Assembly: GCA_016648135.1 (NCBI GenBank)
Contig: JADDOH010010105.1
Location: 1-64,000 of the forward strand
DNA length: 64,000 bases
Reading direction: 5' to 3'
DNA from: Agrypnia vestita
Lineage: Eukaryota > Arthropoda > Insecta > Trichoptera > Phryganeidae
Under the pieces are notes generated by a model. It had not been told where the DNA came from. It ran no database searches and was given only the letters and a program-made list of their open reading frames with translations. This document shows, one piece after another, positions 46,305-57,396 of this stretch (its first letter is position 1; every line of letters starts with the position of its first letter). The position numbers and the translations under genes are program-made.

Positions 46305-46720
46305 AATTTTTTATTTATTTATTATAATCATTTCATAGTAAATGATTTCATGAATGCAATAGTATAATCATACAATAAAAATGTTTTACTCGCCATAAAA
46401 GAGCCGACTCTCGTAGGTACACTTGGAAGAAGTAATTTTAATGGATATTAAAATTGTAATAATAAGGTGTCAAGAATATTGAAAAACAAAATAAATAAAT
46501 ATATAGTGAAGCTCAGGAGAATTTCAAGGGGTATTTTGTTAAATTTTTTTTGTTAATTTTTAAATGGCGTAAGGTCATGCATTTTTTAAATTTTTCGGGT
46601 AATGAATTGAATGTTTTAATTCCTATAAATAAATTATGTTCTGGACTGCGCTTGTTATATAATTGGGCGTTTTTAAATTTTGAAATGTTCTTTTTATTAT
46701 ATATTTTTATTTAAAAATAT
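46305..46720 (-). mobile_element. Non-LTR retrotransposon 3' end
   Basis: Reads right to left: RT C-terminus, about 200-bp 3' UTR, and an (AAAT)n-like tail seen on the plus strand as TTTATTTATTTATTATAAT near 46310-46330. Confidence 0.65.
46513..46689 (-). pseudogene. RT ORF C-terminal tail
   Basis: No ATG; the frame is open to TGA (46515-46513). NISKFKNAQLYNKRSPEHN, LFIGIKTFNSLPEKFKKC, LRHLKINKKNLTKYPLKFS matches the terminal block of Jockey/CR1-like ORF2 proteins (KSP-Y-GIK-YN-LP--IK-L--FK--L--YL). Distinct in sequence from the 1.7-kb fragment. Confidence 0.7.
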
Positions 46721-46724
46721 GTAG

Positions 46725-47540
46725 AATGATATTTTTTGAAAATTTCCGTGAATCTCTGTGAAAGTTACTAAAAAATTCTCGCTTTAATTAGTTTCTCCCT
46801 CCGACCCTGGCAGGCTTTAGCCGATGGCGTATGGTGTGTTTTCACCCACGGTTTTATTAGTTTTTTGTGAGCCGCGGGTAGTGGGTATCTGATGGGTGCG
46901 ACTTGTCCGTATTGACGCGAAGAAAGCGCCCGGGGTTCGGCGTTCGAAGCACCGAACCGATATTTTACGACGGAAATAAAAATCCATATTTACCCACTAC
47001 AATGGACGGGAGAGGGAAATATTACGATGGCCGTAAATAAATAAAATAAGAACTTTCTTATTTGTAATGGAGTAATTCGCAATGAAAAATGCCAAGTTTT
47101 ATCTCTGGGAGTACTAATTTATTGTACCTTATTAACATAAATTCACGGAAGAAAATAGCTGCTTGTAGGTACTATCTTTTAACATTATTTACGATTCACA
47201 TTTTTTGCCCGGGTCTTTTTATCTCTTGGAGATGTTTTTATTATCCAGGACCTCTCGGTGATTTCCGTAATCTAAGAGGGTCTGCCCTTAAGTGTCATAT
47301 AACATAAATATATGAAGACACGCAAAAGAGTTATTTACATTGTTTCCTGAGTATGTTTTAAAATTTTTTGTTTAAATGTGTGGTAGAAAAAGTAAGTATA
47401 ATTATGAAAAAGTTTTTCGTATAAAGATATTTCGATGATCGTTAAAATGGATGTTTATAAAACTTTATTTACTCTACTTTAGTTCAATTCTTTTTGATAT
47501 ATTATTCTTCTCAAGTTTCGAGGGGGACAGAACCTGTCAT
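46725..47540. other. No gene recognised
   Basis: 46800-46990 is GC-richer (GAGCCGCGGGTAGTGGG, AAGCGCCCGGGGTTCGGC) but without ORF or known motif. Confidence 0.4.
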
Positions 47541-47542
47541 CT

Positions 47543-47569
47543 ACAGGTGAAATATTATATTTCACCTGT
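47543..47569. repeat. Perfect short palindrome
   Basis: ACAGGTGAAATA, TTA, TATTTCACCTGT: 12-bp arms, 3-base loop. Confidence 0.95.
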
Positions 47570-47690
47570 CAATGAGATGTGTAGTTAATAATACTCCACC
47601 TCTCTCGAGAATATACTACAGATTACAATAAGGTTTTTTTTTTGTGCGGAATGCAGTAGGTATATGTCAATTAACTTTGCACTAACTAAC

Positions 47691-47724
47691 TAACACAGTC
47701 TAGGAAAATTCCTAGACTGTGTTA
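47691..47724. repeat. Perfect short palindrome
   Basis: TAACACAGTCTAGGAA, AA, TTCCTAGACTGTGTTA: 16-bp arms, 2-base loop, 120 bp after the previous palindrome. Confidence 0.95.
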
Positions 47725-48455
47725 AAGTTGCCAGTTTTATAGAGAATGATAAGGTAAACTAAGAAATATGAGAATGTACTTAGGAGAATGCAAAGAAATG
47801 TATATTCTCCTACTACAGACGTAGCATTTTGGAATTTGCGTCGCCAATTTGGTCTCCGCTCTATGAAATTCATTAAAAACATGTCGAACGCATTCGGTGC
47901 ATTTTCACTAAAACATTGTATTTCAAAAAGCACATTCAATCGACAATTATACCGTGGCATATAGGAAACATAAAATAACTAACCTTTAAGTCAGGCGAAC
48001 GATAAGTGATATGAAATATATTCACAAATGACTTAATAATCGCATTAACTGGACTAAAATTCTAAATTCCATACACTTAAATATCCCGCAGAGGCGCACA
48101 AGAGCACCAAAACTTTTTCACCTCGATAATTGGAGAACAAACTATGGAAAAAAACTCTGTTTAACCGTGTTCTTGACTCTTGTAACGTAAATTTGCGATT
48201 TCGAAATCCATCATTTATACTTTGAGCAGTTAACTAACTCTATTAGGGATAAACTTGTGAGGTGACATATTTCCTCTCATACGTGCTCGCGTGCATGAAC
48301 ATATACATAAACGAACAAACCAAATTACTACTTGAACTACTACCTAACTGACACACATTTTAGTTTTTTTTTTTAATTAGCTAAAAGCTCGTCTATTATA
48401 TCATGGACGTGTTTATCAGTGGCTGAAAATAATCTTTAAAAGAAAAATAAAATAA
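47725..48455. other. No gene recognised
   Basis: On the plus strand AFWNLRRQFGLRSMKFIK (47824-47877) is an open frame that continues to TAG at about 47963. I cannot place it in a family. Confidence 0.35.
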
Positions 48456-48460
48456 AAAAT

Positions 48461-48571
48461 ACCTGCTCCGGATAGGAGGATATCCGTGGTTTGAATCCCA
48501 GTCGCAGTCAAATACTTTTTCGTTGATTTGATTTTTCTGTATGTCTTTCTAATTGATTAATATATTTGGTT
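48461..48571 (+). repeat. tRNA-derived SINE, family A, copy 1 (5'-truncated)
   Basis: Begins in the anticodon region (CCTGCTCCGGATAGGAGG). B box GTTTGAATCCC at about 48489. Body GTTGATTTGATTTTTCTGTA and tail TTTCTAATTGATTAATA are shared with copy 2. Confidence 0.75.
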
Positions 48572-48812
48572 GCAAATTTCACAGAACTTTTTTCTGAAAA
48601 AAATGCAACATCATAATAAGAATGTGTTCTTGAATATAATACATGTGTGTTGTATCAAAAATAATTAATGGCATCCACTAGCCGCAGTTACACAAAATAA
48701 TTTGTGCCTAGAGTACCAGAAAAAGTGGATTGCTCTAAAAATGGATAACATATGTTATCAATCAATAAATGAGACTTACAGATAAGGTCGATATATTCAC
48801 GGAAATGTACGA

Positions 48813-48950
48813 GGCCGCTGTGGCGTAATTGGATAACGCGCCTGCCCCGGACAGGAGGAGATCCATGTTCGAATCCCGGTAGCAGCCAAATATTTTTTAG
48901 CTGATTTGATTTTTCTGTATATCTTTCTAATTGATTAATAAATTTGGTTT
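48813..48950 (+). repeat. tRNA-derived SINE, family A, copy 2
   Basis: The head GGCCGCTGTGGCGTAATTGG folds like a tRNA-Arg: the anticodon stem CCTG/CAGG holds CCG in the loop, and GTTCGAATCCC is a canonical B box. Position 33 is C rather than U, and the acceptor stem is imperfect, so this is not a tRNA gene. The body and tail match copy 1 in the same orientation, 350 bp upstream. Confidence 0.85.
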
Positions 48951-49261
48951 TAAAATAAAAGTGATTCACAGCAGATACCATCGAAAATCGAAGAAGCCAG
49001 TGGAAGGGAAAGATATTTATTCTTAGACCCTACACATACCTCAGAAAATTAGTTAGATGGAAAGATTGACAGAAAACAGAGAGGAATGCATAGACAAAAA
49101 TATATCCAGCAAAAAGTGAGCAAGAAGAGCTCAGATATCGACACATTACTTTTGAATGCTGATTAGGACAGATTTGATGCATGAAGAGTATTTCAACGAC
49201 AAGTACAGATTTCTTAGATATGAAAAAAGAAATCCATAATAAAAATCTTCCTCTGCTTCAT

Positions 49262-49812
49262 CTAGGACTGCGTCCTGTCATTGCTCGGAGCCTGTTCCTG
49301 GGATGTCCAGCTATCTCGCCATGTTTTATGCGGTCTTCCTGGGACTCCGGTACCAGACGGCAGCTTGTTCGCTGCTATGCTCACTACTCTCTCAGGACAA
49401 GCTCTCTCCTCATGATCTCTCCAGTAACGTCTTCTAGATCTTCCCCATCGGACAATATCCTCGACGTCGCAAGTCCTTCGTATTACGGAATTCCTCACTC
49501 GGTCTCGGTTGTCAGTACCGCAATGGGTTGGAAAGTCTTCATCTCAGTTGCTCTTAGGAGATTTTTAGTTCTGGTAGTGTCAGCCCTCGTCTCGATACCG
49601 TACGTCATGATTGGACGGAAACAGGTCTTATATATCTTCACTTTGCTCTCCTTGAGCATGTGTTCGTTTCTCCAGACAGCACTTCTCAAGCATCCAGCAA
49701 CAGTAGCGGCTTTGTTTGCTTGCTCTCTTACTTCTTTATGGAGGTCGCTACTGCTGGATATTGAATATCTCGACACCCAAGTACTTGAAGCTCATTACTT
49801 GCTCTATTATTT
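49262..49812 (-). pseudogene. RTE-type retrotransposon ORF C-terminus
   Basis: Minus strand. KYLGVEIF, then after a frame change ISSSSDLHKEVREQANKA, AGCLRSAVWRNEHM, KVKIYKTCFRPIMTYGIE. Another frame change, then VRNSVIRRTCDVEDI, RRYWRDH, PSGTGVPGRPHKTWRDSWTS. These match the C-terminal line of RTE-clade ORF2 (LG--I--DG---E-I--RI-A, K--IY-T---P-L-YG-ET, GRP-KRW-D). At least two frameshifts. The 212-codon plus-strand frame over the same bases is its antisense shadow. RT core and endonuclease not seen. Confidence 0.88.
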
Positions 49813-49819
49813 TACATAA

Positions 49820-50565
49820 TAAAAATAAAGAATGTAATTCCCTAACACAGAACCAGGAATTATGACAAAATATTGTTCATATACGGTCCACCGGGCTAAG
49901 TTAGACGATCGAACATTTATTTATTGTAATTTATTCTGCCATCAATTCAACTTTGAAAATAAACGCGTTCAAAACTTTTGGTCGGACCTTAAGAATCTTG
50001 TAAGTACCTACATTAATGGTAAAATATGAACCCATTTGGAATAGCCTCGTTTTTATTGGTCTCAGGGGTTGAATTACTATAAATTATGTACCAATGTATC
50101 GATTAGCGTCATGTTTTAGAAAAAAATCTAAGAGAACCTGTGTGTTGCACTGATTGTTGTAAATTCTTTGATGATTTTAAAAGGCAAGCAGGTTCGGAAG
50201 GGAGAATTGAATTGTAATTTTTGGTATTGCGAACATGGGCTTAAGATTTGTCGGAGAAAATTATATTTGTATTTATCAAATGAATAAAAAATTTTGAACT
50301 ATTATAAACGGGACTGGCGATACCAATTTCACTTAAATACAACAGCAAAAATTATCTAGTCATTTATTCCAAAAATAATTATTATTTTAAAAATTATATA
50401 GTTATTTATTTTAAAACAATCTCTGTATACTGATTTGATTGATTTTGTTGCTACCGAATTGATTCATACTATAACTAGCTATACACCAGTGAAAAATCAC
50501 GAGGTATTAATTGACGTTATCTTTACCTAATTATAGTAAAATAATAATATAAAAATGTCAAGATC
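49820..50565. other. No gene recognised
   Basis: AT-rich. ACTAGCTATACACCAGTG at 50473 may be a diverged RTE-like end. Confidence 0.4.
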
Positions 50566-50570
50566 GTGTA

Positions 50571-50720
50571 ATTTTCTGTGGCGACCCTTGCGTATTATAT
50601 GAGCCGCCTGCGTTTTATTCTCTAATTAGCTAAATTTTTAATTTCAGCAAGTTACGGACGTTGCGGACAACAGTCAGGCGGACAAACAGACAACGAAATT
50701 AATATATTTATATATATCAG
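50571..50720 (+). repeat. GACAGACAGAC repeat family, copy 3
   Basis: Opens TTTCTGTGGCGACCC and ends with GTTACGGACGTTGCGGAC, AACAGTCAGGCGGACAAACA, GACAACGAAATTAATAT. Both ends correspond to the reversed copy at 62.10-62.25 kb, so the unit is about 150 bp. Confidence 0.6.
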
Positions 50721-50724
50721 ATAG

Positions 50725-51545
50725 GAGATTTGATATATATAGTGGATTATGATAATTATGATTTTTTCTCACAACAAAATAATGTATGCAATTAAGACGT
50801 AGGAATTTTTTAAATTTTAATATTAGTTATTATTTAATCTAAGTTTATATCAAACGTGTGGCCTGTCACTAAAATTTGGTAAGAAAATTCAGAAAAATAT
50901 TCCTCACTCGATTCCTCCTTGGTACTAATAATTAAAAATATTATTGATTGACTCTAACAGCAGAATGAAACTTTATAAGGATTTTCATTCACACTTCATA
51001 ATAATAATAAAAATCCTTCAAAAATTTTTTAAATATACAAAGGACTCAAAATCTTCGAAAAGATAATACAAAATATAGTTAAAATAAAGGAATTTAATTT
51101 CATTGTTAAAAGTTTTTTTTTGAAAACTTTTAAATTATGTACCTATATTTAGTAGTACATAAGAAAATATAAACAATTTTCTATATACATGTATTATTAG
51201 CTGATAAATAGATTATTTTATTTTATATTTAGCTATACCCTGTTATTCATATATATATTAACATTTATAATAACAATATTAACATATATATTATCAACTA
51301 TTGATCCACTGCTATGAACTTAAAACTTTACTTTCAATAAGGCAAACGCGAACTTAACTGCATAATATACCCGGGAATCAAAATATTACTCCACATCCAA
51401 GCACTCTTCATAAAATCTATTTAATTTGAATATATCACAAAAATTCTAAGTTTTATAAAAAATATTTTGTAACAGCTGATTCTATATACATAAATGCGGC
51501 AATATTATATAATATAATATAGTAGATTAACAAAATTTTACAAGG
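50725..51545. other. No gene recognised
   Basis: Strongly AT-rich, no coding or repeat signal. Confidence 0.5.
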
Positions 51546-51596
51546 TATATAATTAAACGAATTAACTGAGTTTATCACCACTTAATTTTTGGAAAA

Positions 51597-51634
51597 ACCA
51601 ACCGGTTTCGGAAACAACGTTCCTTCGGCAGGGT
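51597..51634 (-). ncRNA. Hammerhead-like motif, left arm
   Basis: Minus strand: ACC, CTGCCGA (one core change), A, GGAAC/GTTTCC stem, GAA, ACCGGT, T, GGT. Confidence 0.5.
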
Positions 51635-51658
51635 ACAATTAGTATTAAGTACTCGTGT

Positions 51659-51696
51659 ACCTTGACGAAGGAACGTTGTTTCCGAAACCGGTTGGT
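51659..51696 (+). ncRNA. Hammerhead-like motif, right arm
   Basis: ACC, TTGACGA (first base changed from C), A, GGAAC/GTTTCC stem, GAA, palindrome ACCGGT, T, GGT. Stem I is ACC/GGT. The two arms carry different core substitutions. Confidence 0.5.
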
Positions 51697-51749
51697 TTTA
51701 CCAAAAATTAAGTAGTGATAAACAAGGTTTATTCGTTTAATTATATTGT

Positions 51750-52980
51750 ACAGATTTAAGGTTATGTATGTACAAGTATATACGTAACGTTTCCTTGGTG
51801 GTCAATGTTAGACACGGCCATTCGGAGATACATTACTTAATGGCGCCAGGTAAGCAGCGTATTCTCAACGGCAGGTAAGTACCGAAAACACAGGTGGCAT
51901 TAGCAAAGCAAATATATCTTATACAGGCGTGGATAGTGACATTTTAATTATTATATATAGAGAAACTACAAAATAAATATATACGTCCTGAGGATAGAGT
52001 AATAATTGACCTTTAATAACTCACTCTCCAACCATTGGTATAAATGAACTTTAGAAAAATATTAAAATATTTCAGAAAATTTCAGATTCTTGGCGAACCT
52101 TTAGGGGTCGGCATGTCAAAAAATCGTAAAATATCTAACTCACTTCTTCTGGCGTGTCAGATCAGTTAACTGGCATAAAATATTAAAAAGAACACTTGTA
52201 AATTTTTTATAAAAGAAATTGTTCATTGTCTTATAAATTTTCACAAATATACGATGCAATACAAAACCACAAATTGGTTATTAGGTATTGAAATGGAATC
52301 TTCTTCGTCCCATGCGATAAGCTTTAATAAATCTATATAAAGTAAGTAATCCGTTTTAATGAAACCCTTCATTTTTAACACATATTCAGTTTATTTTTCA
52401 AGGGTCCATGAAAAGCTGATGAAGTCCATGAAGCTCTGTCAGATTTGTTCTTCTTAACTCAAAAATGAAAATTTATTTGTAAGAAAAGAATGGAATGTAC
52501 GGAATAAATTGTGAGGATTATTACAGTTAACACACAGGCCTAACCGCAATAAATCTAAATATGAGAATAAATATATATCTCGCCGTTGCCTAAAAAATAA
52601 AATAATCCAGTCTGTGCCTCATAAAGAAATGACATTGAACAATGTGTAACTCATCGAAATCCAAAAGAATTAAAATTCTTAGAAAACACTGAATAACATC
52701 ACATTCCACGACACGTCTCTGATCCCAGGCTTGTTCCCGTTATTGACCATGAAAACCCTCTCCATTTCGCGACACCCTCCCCCCCACCTATCAGAATAAC
52801 GACTGTAAGGAACTGCCCCTCTCTAATATGAAGTAATGACAAAATAAATCATCGCGCGTTATAAATTATTTTTGAAAACTAAGACCGTAATTAAAAGGTT
52901 GCGAAAACTGTGATTTTAATAAATTTTAAGTTTTTTTTATTTTCACACAATTATATAGGGAATGTTATATAGGGAAAGTC
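51750..52980. other. No gene recognised
   Basis: AT-rich; 52730-52810 is C-rich (GACACCCTCCCCCCCACC) with no further signal. Confidence 0.45.
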
Positions 52981-52984
52981 GATA

Positions 52985-53230
52985 CTTCAACCCTGAGAGG
53001 GATAGAAAGGCATATGCTCAACGCTATGCTCAACATGTTGCGAATACCATGGACTACGAGACTGATGAACCAACAAACGCCTCTATTCTTAAAGAACTCC
53101 GCACGAAAGAACTCCTCATGCAGTGAAGTAATTCATTCGAACTTCCAGCAAGTTGTTGGAAGAGAAAGATACTGAGAGAGTGATCACTGGCATGTATTAG
53201 GAGTGGTTGATCTTTAACTCGATGGATAGA
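52985..53230 (+). pseudogene. RTE-like ORF C-terminal fragment, left half
   Basis: LRGIERHMLNAMLN then WTTRLMNQQ matches the family line R-MER-ML-V--RDR--NEE of RTE-like ORF2 proteins. Near 53185 a HWHVL/DG stretch sits where W-GH-AR--DGRW is expected. Stops and frame changes are present. The rest of the domain resumes at 55560 beyond the insertion. Confidence 0.6.
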
Positions 53231-53577
53231 TAGGGCATGCAAATTTACCGGTCAATCGGTGAAACCCTGAATTTAATACCAGTTTACCTGTAATTTACCG
53301 TCAGTTTTGAAGGTATCATATGGTGATTATTTTGGCATTATATTGAAAAGTAAACAAAGAGCATCAGAATAAAAACAAATTGTTCTGTAAAAATACATAC
53401 AAAATATGTATGTAAAAAGGGAAAAGAAAAAACATTTTAATAACAAATTGTTGTTGCCTTGATTTTACTCAAGGATTGTACAAAATTGCCTAAAAGAAAT
53501 CGGCAACTTTTATATGCTATTCATTTAAAAAAAAGATTGATGCGTTATTACATTTATTTATTGATCTTTTTAATATA

Positions 53578-54957
53578 CAGGGTGTCTCACAGCTAGTAGA
53601 AAAAACTACACATGGATTCCTGCCTCAATAATGAGTTAAAAATGTTGAAGCAATCATGACCTAATATCAATAATTGTCGAGATATGCAATTTCAAAGTTT
53701 GCATTTTTATCAATATTTCTGCCTTTTTTTACTCCCTTTATATTAACTCGTGGCGTCTGCTTGCTTGTCGTCAACAAAAACTTTGGATCGATTTTTGACC
53801 CTTTTCCCGTCGAGCTGAAACTTGGCAAGCAGACTCGTGGCGACGATCAAGAAGATCTATCAAATTTTCGTTAAAAAAATTAATAATGATAGTATAATTT
53901 CGGATTTTTAGAAATTTTATTGGTTTTTTCAAATTAGAATCATTAGAAAAGTTTGATTAGCAACGGCGCGGCGACCCGATAACGTCGCAGAATATTTTCT
54001 AAATTTGAATTACTCCATCGGTATAATAGGTACATCACTACGAATTTCGAAAATTTACAAAACAATTCACAGATGACAGCAAAATTGGGTTTTTTGGGAA
54101 AAAATCAAATAATAATTTATTTCTTTTAGATTTCTACTTAGTTTTGAAGAATTCTACATTACTCAAATCTGATTCTGACTAAATCATTTGACGCTGGAAA
54201 TTCATAAGGTACGACATTGATGATAATTGAATCTATCAAAATCTTGACATCTCAAAACATCTGACATTTTAGAAATATATTATATTTCCCTTAAGTTTAG
54301 TGTTATGTTATATGTTTTAATTCGTCTTTAATTATTGTTATATTTTACAAAGAGAGTATAGTAAAAACTTGGTTTTTATGGATTACTTTTTTTAAATTTG
54401 AACTATTATTACAGTAATTTACATAGATTATGAAGAATTCATTCGCTATTATACAAGTTCAATAAAATGATAAAAACTTAGTATGATAAAATAGTACTTT
54501 TTACATTTTTTTTTTTTTTTTTAACACTTTAACAGGCTGAGGCCCAATTACAGAAACGAAATACATGACAAAACTTGGCTTAAGTGAATCCTTTGAATTA
54601 ATGGTGACTTTACCGGGAATTAATCTCGCAACCCTCGATGTGAGAAGCCAGTGTCATACCCATTTGGCTACGAGGTTTTATCATTTAGTTTTATTTAAGT
54701 TGCATTGAAGCGAAAAAAAATTTCATAACCGTCATAAGTTCCTGTAATGCTGTAATGTTCAATATTTGCAAAACATAAGTCAGAAATATTTTTAAAAAAA
54801 TGCAAATTTGATATTGCACATCTCCATAACTATTGACATTTATTTAATTTGAGTAAAATAAAACGTATTTAAAAAATGTAAATAAAATATTAGGCCATGA
54901 ATGTTTAAAAATTTTCGACTCATTATCAGGGCAAGAATCCATTATGAGACACCCTTT
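53578..54957. mobile_element. TIR element (inner), about 1.38 kb
   Basis: Left end CAGGGTGTCTCA then GGATTCCTGCCTCAATAATG, AGTTAAAAATGTTGAAGC. Right end reversed AAGGGTGTCTCA, GGATTCTTGCCCTGATAATG, AGTCGAAAATTTTTAAAC. The TIRs are about 80 bp, apart from a roughly 20-bp insertion in the left one. TATA flanks both ends. Superfamily not determined. No ORF resembling a transposase. Confidence 0.8.
54513..54680 (-). repeat. tRNA-derived SINE, family B, copy 2, with poly(A)
   Basis: Minus strand: CTCGTAGCCAAATGGGTATG (A box), ACACTGGCTTCTCACATCG, GAGATTAATTCCCGG (degraded B box). The body ends GGGCCTCAGCCTGTTAAAG, and an A tract follows (T-run at 54509-54522 on the plus strand). It lies inside the inner TIR element. 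Confidence 0.8.
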
Positions 54958-55559
54958 ATATTTAGTTTCTAATACCCCTAATAAATTAGATTTTTGTTAA
55001 AAATCAATACGAACTATTCACTCCTTTTAAAATAATACACAATAAAGTATTATTTTATAAAATAAAGAGATTATTTATAAAATACTTACCCACAGATTAG
55101 GATATCACTATTATTATAATTGATGAAACAACAGGGATTAAATGTTGTAAGGGACGATATTTAGATACGAAAGACGATAGCAACAAAACTTCATAAAACT
55201 TCAGAGGATACTAAAAATCATCTTTCGGAAGCAGAATATCCTCCAAGGGATGAATAATAATCAATAAAGTACAGTTACTTTGACCAGTGATTTTTGTGAT
55301 ATCTTCTCTCGGATCCCAAACGCAAGTGCGCCTATCGAATTATATTACAATGGAAAAAATTCCGCGAAATTCCAAATAAACGAACCGTACAATAAAACAT
55401 TGCATTCTGCAAATATCGTCACATGATATTGTAGTTAAAAAATATATTTGTAATTATTTATCGAAATTACCAGAACTTAGAAATTTATTTACCGGTAATT
55501 GGGTAATGACTATTTACCGTTAAATCGGTTTACCGAAAACCGTTGTTAATGCATGCCTT

Positions 55560-55650
55560 AGGATAGGCCATGGCCGAAAGGTGACCGAAGTTACTCGACG
55601 CTTTAAGTAAGATCGCGAAGACTGGAGGATGAACCTCGACTTAGAAACAA
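55560..55650 (+). pseudogene. RTE-like ORF C-terminal fragment, right half
   Basis: GHGRKVTEVTRRFK, stop, DREDWRMNLD. This matches GRP--RW-DEI-----WM--AQDRE-WR near the end of RTE-like ORF2. It continues the 52985-53230 fragment across the hAT-like insertion. Confidence 0.6.
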
Positions 55651-55654
55651 TTTT

Positions 55655-56160
55655 ATTATATTTAAGTATTAATGAGTTTACCGATACATATTGTAGGGGC
55701 TTCTACGCGGCCTCTGATGCAGGATTAATGACACCTGCAAATACTCGATTAGGCTGAAGTGAGCTAATATAATCCACAACTTGCCACCCTCGTGGATTAT
55801 GCGCTATCTACAGTGCCTCGTATTGTATTAAGATCACATCTAATTTTAAATACACTGTCATTAACATCCACTATCACAACACACTGTACTAACAAACGTC
55901 AACGTATTCAGTGAATAACACACGTTATGTACAACACACAACCGTACAGACACAAACGGACGCAAACATTATTCATATTGACGAGCGGCTGATACTATTA
56001 ATGTGTGTTTAGTACTACCCTAGGATTTCCATATTAATTAAGCCAATGAGTGCTTTGAGAAAATTTATGGACAATACGACCAAGAACACTTTTCACAATC
56101 AGATACTTTTGATAAAACATCACTGAAAGCCGTTGACATACTCATAGATTAACTGAACTG
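55655..56160. other. No gene recognised
   Basis: No coding or repeat signal seen. Confidence 0.45.
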
Positions 56161-56165
56161 AAAAC

Positions 56166-56350
56166 AAGTTTAAAACAGAATATTTTGAATTTGTCGAAAT
56201 ATTTCAGAATACAATGCTGGATTTTGTTCATGAGGTATCATTTTCAGATGTCCCATAGAGACGAAGTTATATTTTTTAATGGGAAAGTAAGTATGGAAGT
56301 TTTTGAGTGTTCATCGGGCTTACGGCTAGCTCAAGTGACCATTTTATCTC
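56166..56350 (-). repeat. Dispersed element related to the 538-bp satellite
   Basis: Minus strand: GGTCACTTGAGC, AAAAACTTCCATACTTACTT, TCCCATTAAAAAATATAAC, TTCGTCTCTATGGGACATC, AATCCAGCATTG, ending CAAAATATTCTG. The same order of blocks is found in the second half of each array unit. Confidence 0.8.
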
Positions 56351-56352
56351 CA

Positions 56353-57395
56353 GAATATATATTTAAGTTTTACAACCCGTTTCATACGTATTTTTGAATT
56401 ATTGTAATTATCTTTAGCGCGACTGGCATCCAAACCCTTATATTCCCCTTAATTAACCACAGATGTCACTAATGAGATATCCGATCCTGAAATAAAATAA
56501 TATTTGTTAAATATAGACAGTCGACAAAAAGTTATTACCCAGTTAAGAGCATCAAATCACGTTTTTTTTTAATGCTATACAAAATAAAATTAATAAGTGC
56601 GCAATAATTAAGACCTTCTCAGTAAAGAATTTTACTGTTGCAAATAATAACTTCTTGGAATGCTATAATCACTTCTGCTAATCAATTCTGTTATTTTAGA
56701 AGATCAAATAAAGAAAAAATATTATTTAACTCAAAAATAGATAACAGAGAATATGTTTTCATTCCATTTAATGATCATGATGAATAATCTCTACAACGTT
56801 AAAGCCAAATTCGTCAATGATGGAAAATATATGATTATTAATGTCACATCATCTAATACTTCACCACTTCATTTCACATTTCCAATAACAAGTGAAAATA
56901 CTCCCCTCCCCCCTCTGCCATTCTTTTTCCCCTTCTATCCGAATTATTCGAAATAAAAATAGAACACTTATCATCTTATGAACAAATTTAACGTGTGTAT
57001 AGTATAAAGTGCAGTTTATTGATAAAAAATTAATGATCATGCCCCACCAAGTCTTGCCAATTAATAATATCCAACCTTTTCATTTTAACCTCCGGGTACC
57101 GGAAGGTTGAAAATAGTATCGGGGTACAAACGGGACCCCAGTCAAATTTTCGTTTCAATGAACTATAAGTAATGGTTTGAAAATATTATTTAATATTTTA
57201 AATTACATTTCTTATGCAATGTGAACAAAATTCCGCTAAATTTGGCTGTTTTATGAGAAACCGTAAAATTTTGACTCATACTCATAACTCACAAGCATCC
57301 GACTGACAGAGGCTTTGCAAAAATAATGAAGTAATCGCATCGTATAGAATATTACGGATTTAAAAAGTTCTTTTGTTTTCACGGCCGTTCATAAT
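56353..57395. other. No gene recognised
   Basis: The 67-codon frame 56753-56956 ends in a proline-rich run (TPLPPLPFFFPFYP) reminiscent of PLE 3' ORF tails, but no GIY-YIG residue is visible. Confidence 0.35.
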
Positions 57396-57396
57396 C

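Larger units (their letters stand above)
51548..51747. mobile_element. Second foldback with head-to-head hammerhead-like motifs
   Basis: The left arm starts TATAATTAAACGAATTAA, with TTATCACCACTTAATTTTTG and CCAACCGGTTTCGGAAACAA. The right arm gives the same inverted, ending TTCGTTTAATTATA (51745). Arms are about 85 bp and the centre about 25 bp. Sequence is unrelated to the 9.6-kb foldback apart from the shared ribozyme-like layout. Confidence 0.8.
53232..55560. mobile_element. hAT-like non-autonomous element (outer), interrupted
   Basis: Terminal inverted repeats TAGGGCATGCAAATTTACCG (left) and, reversed, TAAGGCATGCATTAACAACG (right). Subterminal motifs CCGGTCAATCGG and ACCGATTTAACGGTAAA are in both ends. 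Flanks read GGATAGAT and GGATAGGC, a decayed 8-bp target duplication. TIR style and 8-bp duplication suggest hAT. No transposase ORF. About 0.95 kb once the inner element is removed. Confidence 0.65.

Noticed and set aside
48813..48888. tRNA-Arg gene
   Set aside because: Position 33 is C, the acceptor stem does not pair well, and a SINE body shared with a second copy follows.
49181..49819. 212-codon open frame on the plus strand
   Set aside because: It is the antisense of a clear RTE ORF C-terminus on the minus strand and has no family resemblance of its own.
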